DNA from: Candidatus Altimarinota bacterium | GTDB taxonomy: Bacteria > Cyanobacteriota > Cyanobacteriia > Cyanobacteriales > Microcystaceae | Length of the DNA stretch: 64,000 nucleotides | NCBI GenBank assembly: GCA_012031035.1 | Contig: JAAUUT010000009.1 | Coordinates: forward strand, 21,779-85,778 | Direction of reading: 5' to 3' | Shown here: piece after piece, positions 7,764 to 17,308 of the stretch | Numbering within the stretch: position 1 is the stretch's first letter | How the letters are laid out: every line of letters begins with the position of its first letter | Notes under the pieces: model-generated | The model's input: only the letters and a program-made list of their open reading frames with translations | Told to the model about the DNA's origin: nothing | Database searches by the model: none | Position numbers and translations under genes: made by a program

Positions 7764-10700
7764 ATGGATTGCAAAACTCAAAATTCTCTGCTTCAAGACG
7801 CAACAACTTCTCTAAGCGATGGATATGATGTTTTGTATTTCTCCCCAACACCGATTATAGAGGCTTCTATCGAGGAAATTACCAATAAGCCTATCATTGT
7901 CACTTCTCCCTACAAAGGATTAAACTCATTTAAAGCTGAAGATTGGGAGTCTTTTTTTGGTAGAGATGATTTGATTTTACGGTTACTTGACAATCTATGT
8001 AATCAAAATATTACTTTACTGTTAGGAGCGTCAGGAAGCGGGAAATCATCAGTTATTCAAGCGGGTTTAATTTCTAGATTAAAAGAAAGTTTCGGCTCAA
8101 AATTTACAGCGATTAGTTTAAAACCCGATCGCAATCCTTTTTTATCCCTCTACAATTCTCGACTTCAAAATAATTACCAATGTGAAGCGGAAATTACGCT
8201 TACTCAACTAATTCAAAATTTACAACAAGAAGATCGAGGAACTTATTGGCTTATTGTTATTGATAATTTTGAAGAATTATTCACGCTTAGCAACTCTCAA
8301 GAAGCTCAGTTTTTTATCGAAGATATCATCGAAGCCTATAAATTGCTAAATAAGCCGTCAGATTGTTCTGTCAAAATTAAAATTATTTTGGCGATGCGAA
8401 GCGAATATTTAGATAATCTGAGTGCTTATCCTCATCTTATCGATATAATAGTTACACAAAAAAATATACAAGTGATTGCCAATATCACTTCAGAAAATCT
8501 TTATCGAGTTATCGAACAACCTGCGGCTAGAAATGGGGTTGTTTTTGAAGAGGGATTAATCGAAAATATCGTCAAAGATACACGAGAAATAACCATTTTT
8601 TTACCGTTATTACAATATACACTCGCTTGTCTTTGGAAGCAAGAAGATTTAAGCGATCGCGTCTTAAAAATAAGCACCTATAAAAAGCTAGGCGATTTTA
8701 AAAATATTTTAAACAATCAATTAAGTTTAATTTATAATAATTTTTCCTCGTCCGAGCAATTAATTTTAAAAACAATTATTATAAAATCAATTAAGCAAAT
8801 CGACTTTCCAGTAAAAAACACGACTGTTTTTTCAAGAGTAAGTCTATTAAAATTTGACCATAAAGCCGTAGAAAAATTTGTTAAAAACAATTTAATAATT
8901 TATAGTCGTACCTTAAATACTATAGAAATAGTCCACGACATCTTGCTAAATTCTTGGACTATTTTAAATAATTGGGTTGAAGAAGTTCGACAAGCGATCG
9001 CGATTAAAACCCAACTAAGCGAAGACGTAAAAGCTTGGAAAAATCTCTATAAAAACGATAAAAATAAAGCGATAAAAAAAATGTGGTCTGGTTCTAAATT
9101 AAAAAAGATGAACGAACTAAGAAATACACAAATATTTGAACTAGCAACTGAAGGATTAAGTTCTGAAGAAAAAGAATTTATTGATGCAAGTTTTGCCTTA
9201 GAAAACAAATTGCTTAAGGAGAAAGACAAACAGATTCAGAAGTTAACTCAAGAACTTATAGAAGTTAAGCTACGAGAGCAAGCGGCTAACATTCAAACAA
9301 CATTAAGCATTCGACCGCTAGAAAGTTTACTGTCAGCAATAGTCGCGATTGGAGAAAATCTAGATAAATTACCCCAGCAAATTCTTCCCAGCATTCAAGC
9401 GAGTTTAAACTGTGCAATGGAAGTGGCCAAAGAAAAAAATATTCTTAAAGGTCACGAAGACCGAGTAAATGCAGTAGCAGTAAGTCCAGACGGACAAAAA
9501 ATCGTGAGTGGCAGTTGGGATAAGACGCTACGATTGTGGAACCCTGAAGGAAACCCCATCGAAAAACCTTTTCGCGGTCATGAAGGCGAGATTACCTCAG
9601 TCGCCTTTAGTGGAGATGGCAAAACAATTGCTAGCGGTAGCGGCGATGGAACGGTTCGACTCTGGAATGCAAAAGGAATTGCCATCGGGATGCCGATGTG
9701 GGGTCACGAAGGAGATGTAACCTCAGTAGCTTTTAGTCAAGATGGTCAAATAATTGCCAGTGGCGGAGTCGATGGGACAGTTCGATTGTGGGATTTACAG
9801 GGAAATTCTATCGGTCAACCTTTTTACGGTCATGAGGGAGATATAACGTCAGTTGCTTTTAGTGGAGATGGTCAAACCATTGCGTCTGGTGGCGGCGATG
9901 GAACGGTTCGATTGTGGGATTTGCAGGGAACCCCAATCGGCGAACCTTTTCGCGGTCATGAGGATAAAGTTGCCGGGATCGCATTTAGTCCCGACGGACA
10001 ATTAATTGCTAGCGGGAGTTGGGATGCGACGGTCAAACTGTGGGATCTCCAAGGCAAAGCAATTGGCAAACCCTTTCGCGGTCATGACGATTACGTTATC
10101 GCGATCGCATTCGATCCCCAAGGAACAACAATTGCTAGCGGCAGTAGCGATAAAACAATTCGACTGTGGGATCTTCATGGCAATCGTATCGGCAAACCGT
10201 TGCGAGGACATAAAAGTTCTATCCGTTCGCTAATTTTTAGTCCAGATGGTACAACCATTATCAGTGCAAGTACAGATAAGACATTGCGATTGTGGGATAT
10301 GACAGGAAACGCGATCGCGCGACCCTTCCAAGGACACGATGTTTCAGTTTGGTCGGTAGCATTTAGTCATGATGGACAACTATTGGTTAGCGGCGGCGGC
10401 GATGGAACGGTCAGAGTCAGGGATCTCAATGGCAACCAAATCGGTCAAGCTTTTCGCGGTCATGCAGGAGATGTTACATCGGTTGCCTTTAGTCCCGATG
10501 GAAACATTATTGCTAGCGGTAGTTGGGATAGAACCATAAGATTGTGGGATTCTCAAGGCAATGCGATCTCACAACCTTTTCAAGGTCATGAAGATGACTA
10601 TTACCATCAGTTGCCTTTAGTCCCGATGGAACATTACTTGTCAGGCGGTCAGTTGGGATAAACGTAAGATTGTGGGATCTTCAAGGCAATGCGATCGCTC

Positions 10701-11677
10701 AACCTCTGCGAGGTCATCAAGGAGATGTTACATCTGTTGCCTTGAGTCCCGATGGAAACATTATTGCTAGCGGTAGTTGGGATAAAACCATTCGTCTATG
10801 GGATTTACAAGGCAATGCGATCGCTCAACCTTTTCAAGGTCATCAAGAAAGAGTCAATTCAATTGTCTTTAGTCCCAATGGAGAAATCATTGCTAGTGGT
10901 GGCGGCGATGGAACCATTCGCCTATGGGATTTACAAGGCAATGCGATCGCTCAACCTTTTAGAGGTCATGAGGGTTATGTCAATTCAGTTATTTTTAGTC
11001 GTGACGGTCAAATTATTCTCAGTGGTGGTAGCGATGGAACCATTCGCCTATGGAATTTACAAGGCAATGCGATCGCTCAACCCTTTGAAATTCCTAAAAG
11101 CGAAGTAACCACCGTAGCGTTTAGTCCAGACGGAAAAACGATCGCGAGTGGCAGTTTAAACGGAATGATGCACCTGTGGCGAGGCGGTGGTTGGCAGAGT
11201 TGGTTACAAGTTTGTGGCGAAAGATTGCGTCATCATCCCGCTTTGAAAAACCCGCAAACCGATCTAGAAAATCTTGCTTTGGCAGTCGCACGAAAGCATA
11301 TTTGGAATCCACTCGCGACAGAATGGAACAGACGCGGTATTGCTAAGTTAGCAGAAGAAGCATTCGAGATTGCCCTTGAAAATTTCGATCGCGCTTTGCA
11401 AATTAATCCCCGTCATGCAGGAGCGCTGTACAATCGTGCTAGAACTTATGTTAATCTGGGCGATGCAGCAAAAGCGATTCAAGATTTCGATCGCCTGATC
11501 GAAACTGTCCCCACTCATGCGACTGCTTATCTATATCGAGGACAATGTTATACAGAACTTAGCGATCGCGCCAAGGCAATTGAAGACTGTCAGCAAGCAG
11601 CAGCTTTGTACCAACAACAGGGACAAGATGCTAACTACGAAAAAGCGATCGCCTACCTTCACCAACTTCAGCGTTAA
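7764..11677 (+). pseudogene. nSTAND1 NTPase with 14 WD40 repeats and C-terminal TPRs, frame broken in WD repeat 10
   Basis: STAND-type signalling ATPase. N-terminal nSTAND1 module: SPYKGLNSF entry motif, Walker A GASGSGKSS (residues 88-96), Walker B IVIDNFEELF (164-173), and the QPAARNGVVFEEGL segment. A helical linker with a coiled-coil-like stretch (about 475-515) leads to WD repeats from about residue 563. Nine repeats are intact. The tenth (10590-10670) is garbled and the first frame stops at 10661. The second frame, open from about 10610 and with its first ATG at 10670, carries four more repeats and about three TPRs. Fourteen repeats would make two seven-bladed propellers. No N-terminal effector domain is seen. 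The intact protein would be about 1,300 residues. Confidence 0.85.
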
Positions 11678-11767
11678 AAGGGGACTGGTGACTGGGACAT
11701 CGGTGACTGAGATATTGGGTTATCGGGAAATAGAGATCTGTTAAATCTAAATCCTAATCACCAATTG

Positions 11768-12088
11768 CTAATCTTCAACTTCCAATTGAGCGACAGTAAT
11801 GGCAGCAAAAGAAAACGCGAATACAATCGGCATAGGACACTCAAACCAGTAGCTTAACATAGCGGCAACTAGTGTCAAAGCGGTAGCCGCAGTTATCCAT
11901 GCTTTTTCTTGCGGACACAATCCTTTTTCTGCCTTGATCGTTCTGAGGATGTGAGTTGGAATTGGTTCTGGAATTACCGCCCCTGGAGGAAACGCCCAAT
12001 AAAAGTCGCGACGCTCCATAAATAGCTCTGTCCAACCATTGTTATCACACCATTCTTGAATCCAAGTATCGCAGTAGTGTTTCATCAT
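11768..12088 (-). CDS. Small cyanobacterial membrane protein of unknown function
   Basis: A 106-residue protein I do not recognise by name. The N-terminal half is soluble and rich in Trp, Cys and acidic residues (DTWIQEWCDNNGW, then a Pro-rich PPGAVIPEPIP). The C-terminal half has two hydrophobic segments (about residues 66-80 and 85-100) ending in an acidic tail QLEVED. The composition looks like real coding sequence, and ATG-ATG start and stop are clean. It stands alone on minus, convergent with the nSTAND1 gene. Confidence 0.6.
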   Translation of the reverse strand: MMKHYCDTWIQEWCDNNGWTELFMERRDFYWAFPPGAVIPEPIPTHILRTIKAEKGLCPQEKAWITAATALTLVAAMLSYWFECPMPIVFAFSFAAITVAQLEVED

Positions 12089-12629
12089 TGCGTAATAATT
12101 ATTTAAGGGGATAAATTTTTATAAAAAATGACTATAAATAACTTGGATTCATATCCTAGCAAAGCCGTACTCAAGCAGCTTTAAATCAATAAAACTTAAT
12201 TTTTTGCAATAACCCAATAACAATCTTTTGTACGCTGTTAAATAACCTTACAAAAAATCTTTTTAGTCTCGATCGGTCGACCAGGCATAAAAATCCTTTG
12301 AATTACTTACTTATACTTAAGATTACAAGCAACTTTTTTGAAATAACTTAATTTAAACTTCTGGATTTAACAATTCTTCATAAAAGTTCTAAAAGTTAAT
12401 CATTATTAATAAATAAAGATATTTCTTCGAGACAAGTAACCTATTCTTTGTTTTGCCAAAATGAGGAAATGAACGCGCCTCGCATGAAGTATATTGGCAT
12501 TTACAACTAAACAGTATTGACACGCAACACTAAAAATACTGAGCGCTCATTACTCCAAAGATCGAGATAGCTGAGGCGATCGCAATAGGTTAGACTTAAC
12601 AAAGATATTTCAGGAGCAATCCTAACCTG
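12089..12629. other. Intergenic region without a gene
   Basis: 541 bp between two divergently transcribed genes. AT-rich, with a short GGTCGACC palindrome near 12275 and a TTGACA hexamer near 12517 that lacks a good -10 at the proper distance. No ORF of note and no tRNA-like arms. A small RNA or long leader for the methyltransferase cannot be excluded. Confidence 0.45.
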
Positions 12630-13349
12630 ATGTCCAACAAGCAAAATTCTTTGTTCAACGACGATCGCCTGAGTTCGCCTAGTTTACAAGAAGCAAGAAT
12701 AGCACAAGTAGCCAATCGCTTTAACCGCCAGTATCATAATAAAGACCTTGAATTACCAAAAGAAGTAGAAACGATGCCAATCTTCGGCGATTGGGTATCT
12801 GGCAAGCTTTCACAAAAAATTGCTTCTTCTTTCTGGGAAATTGCGCGACCTCAAAAAAATCAGTCTTGTTTGGATATTGGTTGTGGAGTCAGTTTTTTGA
12901 TTTATCCTTGGCGAGACTGGCAAGCTTTTTTTTACGGACAGGAAATTAGTACAGTTGCGCGGGATGTTCTTAATGCTCGCGCTCCTCAGTTAAACTCAAA
13001 GTTATTTAAAGGAGTAGAATTAGGAGCCGCCCATCAGTTAAACTATCAATCTACTCAATTTGACCTCGCGATCGCGACGGGATGGAGTTGTTATTTTCCC
13101 CTCGATTATTGGAAAATGGTTGCGATCGAAGTTAAGCGGGTACTCAAACCAGACGGGCTGTTTGTTTTTGATATTCTCGATCCCCAGAAACCATTAGCAG
13201 AGGATTGGGCAATTTTAGAAACTTATTTAGGTGCAGAAGTTTTTTTAGAATCCCTGAGTGAATGGGAAAAAATGATGAAAGGTTTAGGTGCAAAGATAGT
13301 CTCGAAACACTCAGGAGAATTATTTGAGTTATGTAAAGTGCGGTTTTAA
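12630..13349 (+). CDS. Class I SAM-dependent methyltransferase
   Basis: A 239-residue Rossmann-fold methyltransferase. Motif I is SCLDIGCGVSF (about residues 79-89), the acidic end of strand 2 is in FYGQEIS, and motif IV lies in FDLAIATGWSC. The post-IV segment VKRVLKPDGLFVFDILDP is the usual strand 5 region. The N-terminal ~60 residues are family-specific. The substrate cannot be assigned. It is monocistronic, with a purine-rich GGAGCAATCC stretch upstream of the ATG. Confidence 0.8.
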   Translation: MSNKQNSLFNDDRLSSPSLQEARIAQVANRFNRQYHNKDLELPKEVETMPIFGDWVSGKLSQKIASSFWEIARPQKNQSCLDIGCGVSFLIYPWRDWQAFFYGQEISTVARDVLNARAPQLNSKLFKGVELGAAHQLNYQSTQFDLAIATGWSCYFPLDYWKMVAIEVKRVLKPDGLFVFDILDPQKPLAEDWAILETYLGAEVFLESLSEWEKMMKGLGAKIVSKHSGELFELCKVRF

Positions 13350-13537
13350 CAGGAAACAATATTTTTAGTTCCTGCAACTTGGACGTTCGGGATTGTTATT
13401 ATAGATGCGAAATTTTTTGTCTCTACGCTATCTTTACTTCCCGATAGATATCCCGCGCGATCGCCGTTTAATAAATTGAAACCAAGCGCATCTTGCCAAA
13501 AAATTAATTCAGTAATAATCAACAAGGAAAACGAAAA

Positions 13538-14593
13538 ATGCGGTACAAACTATTAGGCAAAAGTGGTTTGCGTGTTTCTGAGCTTTGTTTGGGCACTATG
13601 ACCTTTGGCGAAGATTGGGGCTGGGGTGCTTCTAAAGATGAAAGCCGTCAGATTTTCGATGTTTTTGTCGAAGCTGGCGGGAATTTTATCGATACTGCTA
13701 ACGTCTACACCGATGGAAGTAGCGAAAAAATCGTTGGCGAGCTTGTTGCCTCAGATCGAGAACGCTTTGTTGTAGCGACCAAATATTCAATGCCTTTACA
13801 AATAAATAACCATACAGGTAACCCTAATGGCAGCGGCAATCACCGCAAGAAGTTAATGCAGTCTTTGGAAGGTAGTTTGAAACGTTTAAATACTGACTAC
13901 ATCGATCTATTCTGGCTGCACGCTTGGGATTATATGACTCCCGTTGAGGAAGTGATGCGGGCACTTGATGATGCAGTACGTGCGGGGAAGATTATGTATG
14001 TCGGTATCTCTGATACTCCTGCTTGGATTGTGGCGCAGGCTAATACTTTAGCACAATGTTATGGTTGGACTCCTTTTGTTGCTCTACAAGTTGAATATAG
14101 CTTAATCGAGCGAACTTCAGAACGAGAGTTAATACCAATGGCGCAAGCATTCGATATGGCTGTAATGCCCTGGTCGCCCTTAGCTGGAGGAATATTAACG
14201 GGTAAGTATAATCGCAACAATGGACAGCAAGAAGAGGGTTCTAGAGGCGCAGCTATCAGCGATCGCAAACTTAAAATTGCAGAAGTTGTCACTCAAGTGG
14301 CTCAAGAAATTGGGCGTTCGCCTTCACAAGTCGCCCTCGCTTGGTTACGGGATCGAGGGAATTTAACAATTCCCATTCTTGGAGCGCGGAAGTTGTCGCA
14401 AATTCAAGATAACTTGGCTTGTGTAGAGATAGCGCTCTCGCCAGAACATTTGCAACGCCTTAACGAAGTCAGTCAGATTGAATTAGGTTTTCCTCACGAC
14501 TTTTTACAAAATGACACAATTCGCGATCGCGTTTATGGAGGTACTTACGGCACGATCGACAATCATCATCGCTACGGTATGATGCACAAATAG
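13538..14593 (+). CDS. Aldo/keto reductase
   Basis: NADPH-dependent oxidoreductase of the AKR superfamily, TIM barrel, 351 residues. The catalytic tetrad is complete: Asp52 and Tyr57 in NFIDTANVYTDGSSE, Lys82 in VVATKYS, His128 in DLFWLHAWD. The cofactor-binding C-terminal part includes PWSPLAGGILTGKY and IPILGARKLSQIQDNL. It resembles the YajO/Tas-like branch (AKR11-13) that reduces aldehydes. The physiological substrate is unknown. The start is supported by an AAGGAAA ribosome-binding site upstream. Confidence 0.9.
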   Translation: MRYKLLGKSGLRVSELCLGTMTFGEDWGWGASKDESRQIFDVFVEAGGNFIDTANVYTDGSSEKIVGELVASDRERFVVATKYSMPLQINNHTGNPNGSGNHRKKLMQSLEGSLKRLNTDYIDLFWLHAWDYMTPVEEVMRALDDAVRAGKIMYVGISDTPAWIVAQANTLAQCYGWTPFVALQVEYSLIERTSERELIPMAQAFDMAVMPWSPLAGGILTGKYNRNNGQQEEGSRGAAISDRKLKIAEVVTQVAQEIGRSPSQVALAWLRDRGNLTIPILGARKLSQIQDNLACVEIALSPEHLQRLNEVSQIELGFPHDFLQNDTIRDRVYGGTYGTIDNHHRYGMMHK

Positions 14594-14663
14594 TTTTTTC
14601 TATATCGTGAGTAATCTTTAATATTGTTGTGTTTGTTTGCTGCCAAAAATCGAGTAGAAATAG

Positions 14664-14693
14664 TCCCCCTTAAAAAAGGGGGATTTAGGGGGG
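14664..14693. terminator. GC-clamp hairpin and G-run repeat between convergent genes
   Basis: An 8-bp perfect stem, TCCCCCTT / AAGGGGGA, with an AAAA loop (14664-14683), followed by TTTAGGGGGG. It lies 70 bp after the aldo/keto reductase and 75 bp after the PrxQ gene on the other strand, so it could end transcription in both directions. The same C-run/G-run architecture is a widespread cyanobacterial repeat and recurs inside the TonB receptor gene at 33453-34663, so it may be a mobile repeat rather than a dedicated terminator. Confidence 0.5.
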
Positions 14694-14768
14694 TCGTCCG
14701 CTGATATTTTTGATAAAAATCTACTTTTTGGACAACCTCTTAAAGAGTGATTATTTAAAATCTTCTAT

Positions 14769-15206
14769 TTAAGACCCAACCGTCGATAAGATATCTTGGG
14801 CATGGGTGTCAGTTTTCACTTTCTCGTCAACGTGGCTAATCTTGCCTTCGCTGTCAATGATGTAAGTGACGCGCTTGGAATAGCCGCCGCCATCAACATC
14901 GTAAGCTTTAGTAATTGCGCCATCGAGATCGACAAGTAACTGAAACGGCAGACCGTATTTCTCCTTAAAAGCTTTATGAGAAGCTTGGTCGTCCATACTA
15001 ACGCCCAACACTACCATATCTTTGCCTTGGTATTGTTCGTAGTTATCGCGGAAGCTTTGCGCTTCTTTAGTGCAACCAGGCGTATCGTCTTTGGGGTAGA
15101 AATAGAGAACGACGATTTTGCCTTTAAAATCGGACAAGGAGATGCTTTTGCCCTCGTCGTCAATCGTAGTAAAGCTAGGTGCAATTGTTCCAACTGATAG
15201 AGCCAT
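14769..15206 (-). CDS. bcp: Peroxiredoxin Q / BCP
   Basis: Thiol peroxidase of the AhpC/TSA superfamily, 145 residues. The peroxidatic Cys45 lies in YPKDDTPGCTKEA. In typical two-cysteine BCP proteins the resolving cysteine is five residues on (CxxxxC), but that position is Gln50 here and there is no other Cys, so this copy must work as a one-cysteine enzyme or with an external thiol. The remaining fold markers, VVLYFYPKD, VVLGVSMD and YIIDSEGKI, are present. Cytoplasmic. Single gene, divergent from the next one. Confidence 0.92.
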   Translation of the reverse strand: MALSVGTIAPSFTTIDDEGKSISLSDFKGKIVVLYFYPKDDTPGCTKEAQSFRDNYEQYQGKDMVVLGVSMDDQASHKAFKEKYGLPFQLLVDLDGAITKAYDVDGGGYSKRVTYIIDSEGKISHVDEKVKTDTHAQDILSTVGS

Positions 15207-15297
15207 AACTCTCCTCTTTTTAAACTTGAGTAGGTTAATTTCGATCGTATAACTGTATAACGATTTATAACAAGTTATATTAAGTTAAAAAGCTTCA

Positions 15298-15699
15298 ATG
15301 ACGATCGCCAAAGAAACTCAATCGATCCAATACGACAGTTCTGCGCTCAAGCGTGCAGAACGGGCATTGCGTTGTTCTCCCTTTAAGTTAGGTTTATTAG
15401 TCGCCATGCAAAACCAAAGCGTTCCCTTAAACGCGATCGCATCTACAAATGGCGTACAGCAAGGCTACACGCAAAAAACGCTTACAGAAAGCCGAACCGA
15501 AAGCAATTTGATGTGGCTAATAGATGTCGGTTTATTGCGACGAGAAGTAGATGGGCAGGGAATTACAGATAGTTTTCGCCTTACCCCGCTAGGACGGCAG
15601 CTAGTCGAAAAGTGGAGCGAGCAAGGCAGTCTAGGAAAACCTTTGTGGTTAGACCGCCTCATCAATACCATTAATCGATGGTTTCACTTGCCTTTCTAG
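15298..15699 (+). CDS. Npun_F0494-type conserved cyanobacterial protein
   Basis: A 133-residue protein matching, from memory, the cyanobacterial family named after Npun_F0494: an N-terminal helical segment LKRAERALRCSPFKLGLLVAM, then a likely winged-helix-like region ending DSFRLTPLGRQLVEKW. The 'FRLTPLGRQLV' run is reminiscent of MarR/PadR-type wings, so a DNA-binding role is conceivable, but that is inference. It lies between PrxQ (divergent) and cobQ (same strand, 55 bp downstream). Confidence 0.6.
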   Translation: MTIAKETQSIQYDSSALKRAERALRCSPFKLGLLVAMQNQSVPLNAIASTNGVQQGYTQKTLTESRTESNLMWLIDVGLLRREVDGQGITDSFRLTPLGRQLVEKWSEQGSLGKPLWLDRLINTINRWFHLPF

Positions 15700-15754
15700 G
15701 CGCTGAATTCGACAATAGTATGATTAAAAGATCGATTCGAGCGCGGATAAATGA

Positions 15755-17251
15755 ATGAAAGCAATTATGGTGGTTGGGACGACCTCCCACGCGGGTAAAT
15801 CTTTTTTAACAACTGCCCTATGTCGCATACTCTCGCGACAAGGCTGGCACGTAACCCCCTTTAAAGGACAAAACATGGCACTCAATGCCTACGTTACGCC
15901 AACGGGGGGAGAAATCGGCTATGCTCAAGCCGTACAAGCGTGGGCAGCGGGAACGAGTCCGAGGGTAGAAATGAACCCAATTTTGCTCAAACCACAAGGA
16001 AATATGACTTCCCAAGTGATTATGATGGGTAAACCCGTGGGAAAAACCACGGCTTGCGATTATTATGAAAATTACTTCGATCGCGGTTGGGAGGCGATTA
16101 CAGGCTCGCTAGCGAAGTTATCGGCGGAATTTGACTTGGTGGTGTGCGAAGGGGCAGGAAGCCCCGCAGAGATCAATCTCAAGCATCGCGATCTAACCAA
16201 TATGCGAGTTGCCAAGCATTTAGACGCTAGCACGATCTTAGTCGTGGATATCGATCGCGGCGGCGCATTTGCGCACGTCGTCGGAACCCTAGAATTACTC
16301 GAACCCGACGAACGCGCTTTAATAAAAGGGATTGTCATCAACAAGTTTCGCGGCATTAAAACGCTTCTCGATCCGGGGATTAGTTGGCTGGAAAATCGAA
16401 CCGGAATTCCGGTCATTGGGGTAATTCCCTGGCGGGATACCATGTTTCCGGCAGAAGATTCCTTGACTTTATTTGATGAGAGAAACTCCCAAAAAGCAAA
16501 TTCTGAATTAAGAATCGCGATCGTTCGCTTGCCTCGCATTTCTAATTTTACTGATTTCGATCCTTTGGATGCTGAATCGTCGGTTTCGCTAAAATACGTG
16601 GGACTACAAGACTCTTTGGGACATCCCGATGCGGTTATTATCCCTGGTTCTAAGACAACGATTGCCGATCTCATCGCCTTGCACGAAAGCGGTATGGCAG
16701 CAAAACTTCAAGATTATGCCGAAGCAGGCGGAATCGTTCTCGGTATCTGTGGCGGGTTTCAAATGCTCGGTCAAGTCGTTCTCGATCCCGATCGCATTGA
16801 AAGCGATGATGATGAATATCCAGGATTAAATCTTTTGCCCATCGCTACGATTATCTCTCGCGATAAAGTTGCTCGTCAACGACAGGTCGTATCTAATTAT
16901 CCCCAATCGGGTTTGCCGATTACCGGCTATGAAATTCATCAAGGAACGACCAAACTCGTCGAATCTGCTAAAAAACCCTCTGGCAAACTTAACTATTCTT
17001 TCTTGTTTAATGACTCGAATTTAGGACTAGTTAACGATTCTCAATCGGTTTGGGGCTGTTATTTGCACGGTTTGTTTGATAACGGGCCTTGGCGGCGTTC
17101 TTGGTTGAATTATCTCAGACAGCGACGCGGACTTTATTCTTTACCCACGGGTATTGCTAACTATCGCGAACAAAGAGAAATGGTTCTCGATGCGATCGCC
17201 GATTTAGTTAACGAACACTTAGATTTAAATCCTTTATTACCGAATAAATAA
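15755..17251 (+). CDS. cobQ: Cobyric acid synthase
   Basis: Amidates four side-chain carboxyls of adenosylcobyrinic acid a,c-diamide in cobalamin (or pseudocobalamin) synthesis, using glutamine and ATP. The N-terminal dethiobiotin-synthase-like P-loop is GTTSHAGKS (residues 8-16). The middle carries VCEGAGSPAEINL and LVVDIDRGGAFA. The C-terminal class I glutamine amidotransferase domain has the nucleophile Cys332 in GICGGFQML and His438 in YLHGLFDN. At 498 residues it is full length. No riboswitch is evident in the short upstream region. Confidence 0.96.
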   Translation: MKAIMVVGTTSHAGKSFLTTALCRILSRQGWHVTPFKGQNMALNAYVTPTGGEIGYAQAVQAWAAGTSPRVEMNPILLKPQGNMTSQVIMMGKPVGKTTACDYYENYFDRGWEAITGSLAKLSAEFDLVVCEGAGSPAEINLKHRDLTNMRVAKHLDASTILVVDIDRGGAFAHVVGTLELLEPDERALIKGIVINKFRGIKTLLDPGISWLENRTGIPVIGVIPWRDTMFPAEDSLTLFDERNSQKANSELRIAIVRLPRISNFTDFDPLDAESSVSLKYVGLQDSLGHPDAVIIPGSKTTIADLIALHESGMAAKLQDYAEAGGIVLGICGGFQMLGQVVLDPDRIESDDDEYPGLNLLPIATIISRDKVARQRQVVSNYPQSGLPITGYEIHQGTTKLVESAKKPSGKLNYSFLFNDSNLGLVNDSQSVWGCYLHGLFDNGPWRRSWLNYLRQRRGLYSLPTGIANYREQREMVLDAIADLVNEHLDLNPLLPNK

Positions 17252-17308
17252 GCTAAGGTGAGTATATATAGCAATCCTAAATGAATTGGGCATTGCCTAC
17301 CCCAAACT

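Noticed and set aside
9047..11108. Several secondary frames of 60-120 codons inside the WD40 gene
   Set aside because: They are shadows of the repeated coding sequence in other frames, repeating with the same period.
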